Source: HGM12998 sp900756495 (GTDB lineage: Bacteria; Bacillota; Clostridia; Oscillospirales; Oscillospiraceae). From it: a stretch of DNA of 64,000 nt. The notes under the pieces are model-generated. The model worked only from the letters and a program-made list of their open reading frames with translations. It did not search any database and was not told where the DNA came from. Positions 15,913 through 25,200 of the stretch are shown here, one piece after another. Made by a program: the position numbers and the translations under genes. Position 1 is the first letter of the stretch. Each line of letters starts with the position of its first letter. The stretch is taken from NCBI GenBank assembly GCA_958477305.1, contig CAUEFI010000014.1, forward strand, positions 18,039 to 82,038, read 5' to 3'.

Positions 15913-16105
15913 CCCAAACAGCCTCCCTGCGCGTGCTGACACTAGCATGTGCAGAACCGCATTAAATGCCTCTCAAATGGGAGTATACCAAAATGTGGCG
16001 GACTGGACAACCAAAATTGTCGAAACAGGTCGAAATTTGCGGTTACTCTTAGGGAGTGCCCATAATTTCTCTGGGAAATTTCCATAGGTTTTTGCAAAAT
16101 TACTA

Positions 16106-16134
16106 TTTTCAATGGGAAGACTTTAAGATATAAT
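16106..16134 (+). promoter_or_regulatory. gap promoter
   Basis: TTTTCA (16106-16111) and TATAAT (16129-16134), 17 bases apart, 52 bases before the start codon. Confidence 0.7.
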
Positions 16135-16185
16135 GAAGGCGCGCAGACAACATTGTTAAATTGATAACGAAGGAGCGAATGTACA

Positions 16186-17199
16186 ATGAGCATTAAAGTT
16201 GGCATTAACGGCTTCGGCAGAATCGGCCGTCTGGTATTCCGCGCCGGGATCGACCGCAGCGACATTGAGTTTGTGGGGATTAACGATCCTTTTATGACTC
16301 CTGACTATATGGCATACATGCTCCGTTACGATACCATGCATGGGCAGTTCAAGGGGACCATTGAGTATACCGACGATTCCATCATCGTCAATGGCAAGGA
16401 GGTTAAATTCTTTGCCTGCATGGATCCCAAGGATATCCCCTGGGGCAAGGTGGGGGCCGAGTATGTGGTTGAGTCCACCGGGGTGTTCCTGACAAAGGAG
16501 AAAGCCCAGGCCCACATTGATGCCGGCGCCAAGAAGGTTGTCATGTCCGCGCCTTCCAAAGACGATACTCCCATGTTTGTTATGGGCGTCAACCATACAA
16601 CCTATGATTCCAGCATGGATTTTGTGTCTAACGCCTCCTGCACCACCAACTGCCTGGCCCCCATCGCCAAGGTGCTGCACGACAACTGGGGCATCACCGA
16701 CGGCCTGATGACCACCGTCCACTCCACCACCGCTACCCAGAAGACTGTGGACGGTCCCTCCAAGAAGGACTGGCGCGGCGGCCGCGCTGCCAGCGGCAAC
16801 ATCATCCCCAGCAGCACCGGCGCTGCCAAGGCCGTGGGCAAGGTCATCCCCTCCCTCAACGGCAAGCTGACCGGTATGTCCATGCGGGTGCCCACCTTGG
16901 ATGTGTCCGTGGTGGACCTGACCGTCAACTTGGCCAAGCCCGCCAAGTACGACGAGATCTGCGCCGCTATGAAGAAGGCCGCCGAGGGCGAGCTCAAGGG
17001 CATCCTGGGCTACACCGAGGACGCCGTGGTCTCCTCCGACTTTTTGGGCGACACCCGCACCTCCATCTTCGACGCCAAGGCTGGCATCGCCCTGACCGAC
17101 ACATTTGTGAAAGTCGTTTCCTGGTATGACAATGAGATTGGCTACTCCAACAAAGTGCTGGATCTCATCGCCCATATGTACAGCGTGGATCACAAGTAA
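16186..17199 (+). CDS. gap: glyceraldehyde-3-phosphate dehydrogenase
   Basis: 337 residues, the usual length. It oxidises and phosphorylates glyceraldehyde 3-phosphate with NAD in glycolysis. The Rossmann motif INGFGRIGR is near 7, the catalytic Cys is in SNASCTTNCLAP near 154, and the partner His is in VHSTTATQ near 181. SWYDNEIGYS near the C-terminus completes the family pattern. It is monocistronic, with its own promoter and terminator. AAGGAGC precedes the ATG. Confidence 0.98.
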   Translation: MSIKVGINGFGRIGRLVFRAGIDRSDIEFVGINDPFMTPDYMAYMLRYDTMHGQFKGTIEYTDDSIIVNGKEVKFFACMDPKDIPWGKVGAEYVVESTGVFLTKEKAQAHIDAGAKKVVMSAPSKDDTPMFVMGVNHTTYDSSMDFVSNASCTTNCLAPIAKVLHDNWGITDGLMTTVHSTTATQKTVDGPSKKDWRGGRAASGNIIPSSTGAAKAVGKVIPSLNGKLTGMSMRVPTLDVSVVDLTVNLAKPAKYDEICAAMKKAAEGELKGILGYTEDAVVSSDFLGDTRTSIFDAKAGIALTDTFVKVVSWYDNEIGYSNKVLDLIAHMYSVDHK

Positions 17200-17217
17200 G
17201 AAAAGACTGCAGGAAAG

Positions 17218-17247
17218 AAAAACGGAAGCCGCTAGGCTTCCGTTTTT
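17218..17247 (+). terminator. intrinsic terminator after gap
   Basis: AAAAACGGAAGCC, loop GCTA, GGCTTCCGTTTTT, then CTG. Confidence 0.92.
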
Positions 17248-17385
17248 CTGTTCGATCAGGTATAATATGTAGAGGAAATATAAATAGGCAGCAAAATGAG
17301 GAGCGCTGAAGCGCGAGATAATTACGAAATGCATACCCAAGCCCCGCAGATCGGGCTGCCAGAGAAAAAGAGAGGACGTGCCGCG

Positions 17386-18228
17386 ATGAGAGAGATTGCC
17401 TATCAGGACATCGTAACTGCAGTGGCGGATTTATGTATCAAAGCTAACACGCTTTTGCCTGAGGATATCCGGCAGGCCATACAGCAGGCGGGAAGAAGCG
17501 AGGAATCTCCTGTTGGAAAAGCCATTTTGGGGGATCTGGAGGAGAACTTTATCTTTGCAGCGGAGAAGGGGCTGCCCATCTGCCAGGATACCGGCATGGC
17601 AGTGGTCTTCGCCGAACTGGGGCAGGAGGTTCATATTACCGGCGGACTTCTTGCAGACGCAGTGAACGTGGGGGTCGCCAGGGGCTATGTGGAGGGGCAC
17701 CTCCGCCTCTCCGTGGTGGAAGATCCTCTGCGCCGGGTAAACACCAACAACAATACGCCGGCAATTCTTCATCTGACTATGACGGATGGGGATGCGCTCC
17801 GCCTGACCGTGGCCCCGAAGGGCTTTGGAAGTGAAAATATGACAAGGCTCAGGATGTTTAACCCTTCGGCAGCCCGGGAGGATATCATGGATTTTATTGT
17901 GGAGTGCGTCTCTGCAGCGGGATCCAATCCGTGCCCCCCGGTACTGGTAGGGGTAGGGCAGGGCGGCACATCGGAGATGGCCGCCCTGCTGGCTAAGCGT
18001 GCGCTGCTTCGTCCGGTAGGCGGAAAAAGTGCCGATCCTTTTTATGCGGAGATGGAGGCAGAGGTCTTGGCGCGGATCAATACTTTGGGCGTTGGACCGC
18101 AGGGACTTGGAGGGCGTACGACTGCGTTGTCAGTCAGTATAATACCCTACGCCACACATATCGCAGGCCTGCCCTGTGCAGTGAACCTTGGATGCCATGT
18201 GACTCGCCACGCCGAGGTGATCCTATAA
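17386..18228 (+). CDS. class I fumarate hydratase (or tartrate dehydratase) alpha subunit
   Basis: 280 residues, the length of the alpha subunit of two-subunit class I enzymes. It hydrates fumarate to malate with an oxygen-labile [4Fe-4S] cluster. The three cluster cysteines are visible: ICQDTG near 66, SNPCPPVLVGVGQGG near 184 and NLGCHVTRHAE near 270. RVNTNNNTPA is also typical. The beta subunit normally follows, but here the next gene is a ribosome hibernation factor. Either the beta gene is elsewhere or the enzyme is unusual. ATG at 17386 follows GAGGACGTGCCGCG. Confidence 0.9.
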   Translation: MREIAYQDIVTAVADLCIKANTLLPEDIRQAIQQAGRSEESPVGKAILGDLEENFIFAAEKGLPICQDTGMAVVFAELGQEVHITGGLLADAVNVGVARGYVEGHLRLSVVEDPLRRVNTNNNTPAILHLTMTDGDALRLTVAPKGFGSENMTRLRMFNPSAAREDIMDFIVECVSAAGSNPCPPVLVGVGQGGTSEMAALLAKRALLRPVGGKSADPFYAEMEAEVLARINTLGVGPQGLGGRTTALSVSIIPYATHIAGLPCAVNLGCHVTRHAEVIL

Positions 18229-18265
18229 AATTTTCCTAAAAAGCTGTGACTTTTTATAGCTTGTG

Positions 18266-18330
18266 TGGTATAATTTTCTTAAGAAGAGCCGCAAGGCCCT
18301 TCCCAACGACGACAGCCCCCGATAGGGGGC
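18266..18330 (+). promoter_or_regulatory. hibernation-factor promoter with extended -10 and leader hairpin
   Basis: TGG precedes TATAAT (18269-18274), an extended -10; the -35 is weak. The leader carries GCCCCC (18315-18320) - GATA - GGGGGC (18325-18330) immediately before the ribosome binding site GGAAGGAGC. Confidence 0.6.
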
Positions 18331-18347
18331 GGAAGGAGCTGAAAGCT

Positions 18348-18893
18348 ATGAAGTTCGTGTTCACAGACAAAAAGGTCAACCTGCCCGGCAAGGTCCACGC
18401 CTACGCGGAAAAAAAGGTGGGCAAATTAGACCGTTATTTTAAGGCGGACGCGGAGGCCGCCATCGTCTTCAGTGTGGAAAAAGACCGCAACAATGTGGAG
18501 CTCACCGTCCGCTCGGGCGGTACCATTATCCGCGTGGCGGAGAGCACCTCCGATATGTTCGCCACTATCGATGCGGCGGTGGCCTCGGTGGAGCGCCAGC
18601 TCCGCAAAAATAAGGCCCGGCTGGAAAAGCGCCTGCGCGAGAATGCCTTTGAGCGTTCGGTAGACGTAGAGGAGATCTCCACCTTTGCCCCTGAGGCGGA
18701 GGAGGATGAATTCAAGATTGTCCGTACTAAGCGCTTCCCGATTAAGCTGATGTCAGTGGAAGAAGCGGTGCTTCAGATGAATTTGGTGGATCACACTTTC
18801 TTCGCTTTTAAGAACGCGGAGGCCGACGGGGCTTTCGCCGTGGTTTATAAACGGAACGACGGAGGCTATGGCCTGATTGAGGACGACATTTAA
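18348..18893 (+). CDS. hpf: long-form ribosome hibernation promoting factor
   Basis: 181 residues, matching the long HPF of Firmicutes, which dimerises 70S ribosomes into 100S particles when growth slows. The N-terminal ribosome-binding domain (about 1-100) has the betaalphabetabetabetaalpha pattern with RYFKADAEAAIVFSVEKDRNNVELT. A charged linker (about 105-120) leads to the C-terminal dimerisation domain, RFPIKLMSVEEAVLQMNLVDHTFFAF-type at about 127-155 and VVYKRNDGGYGLIE at the end. The ATG at 18348 is preceded by GGAAGGAGCTGAAAGCT. Confidence 0.95.
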   Translation: MKFVFTDKKVNLPGKVHAYAEKKVGKLDRYFKADAEAAIVFSVEKDRNNVELTVRSGGTIIRVAESTSDMFATIDAAVASVERQLRKNKARLEKRLRENAFERSVDVEEISTFAPEAEEDEFKIVRTKRFPIKLMSVEEAVLQMNLVDHTFFAFKNAEADGAFAVVYKRNDGGYGLIEDDI

Positions 18894-18973
18894 GGTGGAA
18901 AACGGAAAAGAAGGGGCGGTTAGAAGGCATCCGCAATAGGGACAACAAGGAAACAACCGTATAGAGGAATGCG

Positions 18974-19010
18974 AAACGGGAGCGAAGGCAACGCCTTCGC
19001 TCCCGTTTTT
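18974..19010 (+). terminator. intrinsic terminator after hpf
   Basis: AAACGGGAGCGAAGGC (18974-18989), loop AAC, GCCTTCGCTCCCGTTT (18993-19008), then more T. Confidence 0.93.
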
Positions 19011-19200
19011 GGAATTTGTGATTGAACCGGCTCGGTTGTCCGGTCCTCCACAGTTACCTAAACAGGGGGGTAGTAACTGCAGGGACTGAATAGCAGTAGG
19101 GGGCAGGATTGATCTCCTTTGGTGCTGCCGCCTGGAATTTTGGAGGGCGCTAAGTGATCGCCATTCCGGCCGGTTAACCGGCCGGAATGGCGATCGGCCT
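19011..19200. other. intergenic stretch with a 40-bp perfect palindrome
   Basis: Nothing recognisable is seen at 19011-19155. At 19156-19195 the arm GATCGCCATTCCGGCCGGTT meets its exact complement with no loop. It directly follows the stop codon of the giant surface-protein gene on the minus strand. It lacks a T run there, so it may be an RNA 3' end stabiliser or a weak terminator. Confidence 0.6.
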
Positions 19201-22200
19201 TTATTTTACAAATATTTCACAAAAACGCATGAGAATAACGGCGGCCTCAGCTCTGCTCGCAGTTCCAGTGGGGAGAAGGGTAGTGGCGCTGGTACCGGTG
19301 ATTAACCCCTGAGCATTGGCCCACTTCATGGCCGGTATGGCATATCCGCTGATCTCACCGGCATCGGTATAGCCGCCCAGGTCGGACTCAGAGGCGGTGG
19401 GATAGGCTTTGAATACGGCGTAGCGATACAAGATGGCAGCTATTTGTTCCCGCGTGATGGGATCCTCCGGACCGAAAGTCCCGTTGTCATAACCATTGAC
19501 AATTTCATTTTCTTTCGCCCAGAGCACGGCGTCGGTATACCAGGTATCCGACCCAACGTCAGAAAAACCACTGCTTTCCGTCACCGGATCCGACCCCTCC
19601 AGCCGGTAAAGAATCGTGACCAGCATGGCGCGGTCGAGGCTCTGCCCAGGGGCGAAAGTGTCATCTCCAACACCGTTCATCAGGCCCTTTGCATAGACGT
19701 ATTGTATTGCGTCGGCGGCCCAATGCCCCTGGACATCTTTAAATGGAAGCTGGCCGGTCAGTGCGGCGTACTGCCGTTCGGCGGCAGTGAGGACGTCATA
19801 ATTATCCACCAGCGCCTTCTGTGCAGCCGTCAGAGCGTCATAGGCGTCCCGGGCAGCCTGGATGGCATCGCCGCTGTCCGCCGTCACGGTACCGATGGCG
19901 GCAATTAGGGCCGAGACGGCGTCGGCCGCTTTTTGGTCGGCGGTTTTAGGGGTTCCTCCAATGACGCTGCCGGCCTGGGGGTCTTGGGTCCAGTCAGTGG
20001 TGTAGTAAAAGAGGACGTTATCTCCTTCTTTTACGGGACAGGAGGTCAAGCCTACGGCGGGCAACTCGCCGTTGACCTTAAACAGCCAGCCCGAATTTGG
20101 GCCCTTGTCAAATTCGGCAAGGGTAACATCCCCCTTGGTGACCGACTTGACATATCCGGTCGCGGCGCCGACGGCGCTCATATCCCCTCTGTCCTGGAGG
20201 GCGGCAGTGAACACATGGTAGACCGTGGCCCCCTCCTTGACAGTGACCGGCGTGGCGGGGATCCAGATCTCGGCATCCGTTTTTAAGGTAAAGGTAACAT
20301 TGATGGTCTTGTCGGTATCCGGATCTTCAGGGGGGGTCACCTCGCCGCTGCCGGTGGCACGACCGGGAACGATGGAATTGCTGCTGAAATCGTACAGGTT
20401 ATAAGACGTGCCCTGCTGCCAAGCCGTCAGGGCGACCAGGGCGCGGAAGCCCTGCTCCGTCGCCAGAGCATTGTCCATCCCGCCGAATTGGAAGCTGTTA
20501 GTCGCCCTGTTGACATAGGATAACAGACCGTCCACGACCGAGGCGCCGGAGGCGGCTTTCAGTTCATAGGGATCTTGCCCAACGGCCAGCAGGCCAAGGA
20601 TGACCATGGCGTCGGAGTTAGCGCTGCCCAGTGAGCCGGCGGCGTTCATCGCACCCGGCAGAGCGCTTAAGATAGTGTCTACAACAGTTTTCGCTTCTTC
20701 ATTGCTGCTGTAGAACCGGGCTAGGGCGGCCAGGGCAACACCTGCGGTATCGGGATCAGAATAGGTGACTCCGTCCCATTCGTAGCCGAACAGACCATCG
20801 CCCATTCCGGCTTTCAGCAGGGAGATCAAATGGGTGATTTGGCCGTCGGTCAACTGCAGATTGCCCTGCAGGTTGGCCAGCAACAGGTAGGGTGCGGCGT
20901 AGTACCCCCCCGATGTCAAATCCATACCGGCCAGCTTCTGTGCGTTGCTGAAGGGTGTGTTGCTGTTTGCAGGATATAGCTTTGAACTGTCAATGCCCAT
21001 GGCGCGCAGGACGATCTCAATGCGGGCACGATCGCTGGCCGTGGCACTGTCTCCCGCCGCCTCAGTGATGAGCAGGTTGAGGGCGTTTTGCAGCGCCTGC
21101 TCGGAGGTCGCCGCCGTTTTGCCGGGCAGTGAGCTGTAAACCGCCATATCCATGACCGTCCAGCCGTCGCTGCTGTCGGTGTAGCCGGCGGCAATGGCAT
21201 CCATCAATTCCTGCATGGCATCCTGCCCGACTGGCAGAATGACGCTGACCGTCAAGAGATAGACGTCACCAGTGGCGGTTTCAGTCAGTGAGACGGTAAC
21301 GTGAGTGGTTAAGGTGGCCGACGTGTCGTTCACTTTGACCAGTGTTACCTCTGGCCCACCCGTCAGATAATCGCTGTCAACTTTGTATTCAACTGTGAAT
21401 GCCGTATGGTCTGCCGCCTCCCCAGCCTTCAGCAGAGAGACGGTTTCACCCGCTGCAGCGTCAGCCAGGATGATCTCGGCGTATTTGGCCGCCTCAGCCC
21501 TGAGCGCGTCGGACACAAGCGGGTTGACGCCAAACATCTCATACAGTTTCTGGCTGACTTCTGCCTGGCTGCTCAGGGTGAGTGATTCGAGAACAGCTTT
21601 CTGGCTTTCACTCTGGTAGTTGTGGCTGTTGCCAATGATGCTGATGGAGCCCCCGCCGGCAGTCATACAGTTGCCGTAGGCTTCTTTGATGGTGATCTGG
21701 CTGTCCACTCCGGTAAGGGTGCCGTTAAGCTGTCCGGCCAGACCGCCGTTGTAACCGTGGCTGCCGCCCTCGATTACCGTGACCTTCCCGGCGCCGATGA
21801 CGTTGTCGGCATGCGTCAGGCTCCCGGCAAAACCGCCCGTATAGTCCTTGCCCGACACGTCACCCAGGCTATAGCAGTTGCGCACGACGCCGGAGCTGGA
21901 ACCGGCGAAGCCGCCGGTGTGGCTGCTGCCGGTGACGTTGCCTTCGGCGTGGCTGTCATAAATGGAGCCATCATAGGATTCGCCGGCCAGGCCGCCGACC
22001 ATGGAGGCATTTTCAGCGTGGACGTCGCCCAAAGAGGCGCTTTTGGTGATAACGCCGCTGTTGTTACCCACCAGACCGCCCACCTTGCTGCCGCGGCCTG
22101 TGACGGTGACATCGACGTCGGCCGTGCACTTATCAATGGCCGACGAGATGGAAAAGAGGGTGTCAGGGTCCGACTCCCCGCCGTTGAGGCCCACCAGACC

Positions 22201-25200
22201 ACCGACGGCCTCGGTGCCGGCAACCGCGCCCGACACATGGCAGTTGCCGATGAGGTTGGCCTTGCCGTCTCCCATATCATCCTTATCCAGCTCGGTCTGA
22301 GCCCAGCCGGCAAGTACGCCTACCTTGTCTGTACCTGTGACAGTAGCATGTTCCAACGTGAGGTTTTTGATGGTGGCGCCCTTGATAACGCCGAAGAAGC
22401 CAGTGTTCGCCGTACCGCTGATTGCCGCGTTGGAAATGGTGTGCCCCTGTCCGTCAAAGACGCCGGTAAAGGGGAGAGCCGCCGTGCCGATGCCGGGGAA
22501 AGAGACGTCGGTCAAATCCAAGTCAGCGGTCAGCCGGTAGTTTTCCGACAGGGTCCCGGCGTCGGAGCTGTTCGCCAGAGCCAGAAGCGCTTCTGGGGAG
22601 CCGATGTCTACCCACTGGATGTCCGCCCCGCTTAAATCGTCCCAGGCGGGGGGAAGGAAACGGTTCTCTGTGGTGCCCTCGTACCACAGGAGCTTGTCGC
22701 CGTCCTGTACCGTCGCCAGCGAGGCGCTGACGCTGGACAGGCTGTCGTTGATGGTGAACATCCATCCGTCAGGGTCCTCCACGGCGTAGCCGTTGATGGT
22801 GTGGATGTATCGTCCAAAAGTGGGGGTGGTATCGTAAGAGTAGGTCAGCAGACCCTGACCGGCGGCGGCGTCCATGACATCGACGACGCGGGTGTTGCCG
22901 CTGCTCTGCAGCGTGACGGAGATAATTTCACCCATTTGGCTGAAGGCGTAGCTGTCCTTGTCATAGGCCGCCAGGGCGATTTGCACCGTCATGGCGCTGG
23001 TAGGCAGATCCTCGGGCACAAATACGTCGGCGAGGTAGGGCAGTCCGCCGTTTTTATCCGCCGCCTGCAGCCATGCGCCGCTGGAGCCCGCCAGCTTGAT
23101 AAGGAAATCGCTGCTCTGCATCTCTGCCAGCGTCTTGGCCTGCGCGCCGTTTTCATCGGCGGGGGAGGAGGCGTTGTAGTAACAGTTTTCAATTCCCTCC
23201 GACTGGTCACACTGGAAGGCGGAATCGGGCTTATTGCCGCCGATGAATCCATGGCCCGTGCCGCTGTCCGTCACGGAGACCACACCTGCGGCATAGCAGT
23301 TTTGATAGGTGTTGCCCTCGTATACCGAGCGGCCGGCAAAGCCGCCCGAATAGCCGCGGGCCGACACGTTGCCCAGCGCGAAGCAGTTGCGGATTGTGCC
23401 GCCGTAGCCCAGCCCTACAAAGCCGCCGGCATAGTCGCTCTGGGTGTCGACGTTCATTGATGTCCAGCAGCGCTCGATCAGGCCACCTTCATTGGCGCCG
23501 ACAAAGCCGGCGTGGCCGGTGGCCGTTACGCTGTTGGATTTCAGCGTGCCGCCCTGGACGGCACTGTCCCGTACGACGCCGTAGTTGCGGCTGACCATGC
23601 CGCCCAGTACGGCGCCGGTGTCGGCCGTAATGTTGCAGTTGACGATGAGGCAGTCGCGGATGGTTCCGTAGTTGTTGAGAGCCAGCACCGCCGCGTTGTC
23701 GGAAAACTGGACGTTGGCTCCATCAATGGTCATATCGTAGACCTGTCCAGACGATCCAATGTAGGCAAACAGGCCGGAATCATAGTTGCTCAGCGTCAGA
23801 CCGGTGATTTTATGGCCGTTTCCATCCATGATGCCGGTAAAGCGATTGGTGGCGTTGCCAATGGATTTGGTTCTGACCTGATCGGCGGCGGACAGATTTG
23901 AAAAGTCCAGATCGGCCGTCAGATAATATTTCTTGGCCCATTCGACAGCCTGCTGACTGGTCTGAGGGTCGCCGGCAGAGGGAAGGTCCTCCATATTGGC
24001 CAGCTCCATCCACTGCTCGGCCGAGGAGATGGCGACCCAGCCGGTGCGGTCTGTCTCGCCGGGGTCGGGCTCGGGGATGGCCTCGGCGATATAGATGCCG
24101 CGCTCGGTCCCGCCGTTTGTGGCGTCACTGCTCAGCCTGGACTCCGGGCTGTTTTTGTCGGCGATGCCGGTCAGCAGATATTCTTCCGACAGGGCTGTGA
24201 CGGTAAAGACATACCGTCCGCCCACGGCGAAGTAGTTGGTACAGTCCAGGGTATTGGTCTGGCCGCCGACAAGGCCCCCCGCCGTGTACTGCGCGACGTT
24301 GTTATCGTCCACCCGGTACAGAGAGACCAGGTAGCCCATCGCATCATCGACGAATTCCCAGCGCGCCGCCGGCCCCATCCACATCAGCCCTGCGGGCATA
24401 TCCAGCTGGGCGGTGTAGCGGTAACAGACGTCGTTCATCATATTGATGTAGTCGTATACATCGCCGGTCTGTGTTTCGTCGTCCCAGACAGGGAGATCGC
24501 CGCTCTCGTACCCGCTGCCCTCGGCGGCGATGGGGGTCACGGTGAAGTAATACCAGCTGGGGCCGTTGTCCACAATGTCCTGGGTGAAGTCATAGGAGGT
24601 CCCCTGAACGCCGGTCACTGTTTTAATGGGAGACAGGCCGTTTTCCGCACCGTATTCGGTCTCGTGCGACCAGTAATCCCAGAGGATGACGGTGTAGGAA
24701 TCGGCGTTGGGTACGGCGCTCCAGGAGGCGACGCCGGTGTCCAGTCCGTACGCATCCTTCTGCCATGCGAGGCCTGTCGCTTTGTTCAGCTTGCCTCCGG
24801 TCTCGCCGGAGCCGTCCCCGGCCTTCTGCCAGGCCAGGACGGGGTAGCCGGCGTTCAGGGAGGAGACGCTCTTCCACAGGGCGGGATCGGCCCCCGCGTT
24901 AAGGGTATCCACCAAATTTTTCAGCTCGTCGGAGGTTTTGGCGGTACCGGCGGCGCCGGCGATTTCGCTGCCCAGATAGAAACAATCGGTAACGTCGCCG
25001 ATGTTATTAGCCAGAATGGGACCGGTGGACTTTCCGGAAGTAGTCCCCGTATGATAGCAGGATTCCGTGGCTCCACCGAGGGAGCTGGACGAGGCCCGGA
25101 TACCGCCCGCATAGCCGGAGGTTCCGGCGGCGATATTCCCTGTGTTATAGCAGTGGCGGACATCGGCCGCTCCGCTTACATAGCCTAGAATGCCGCCTGC

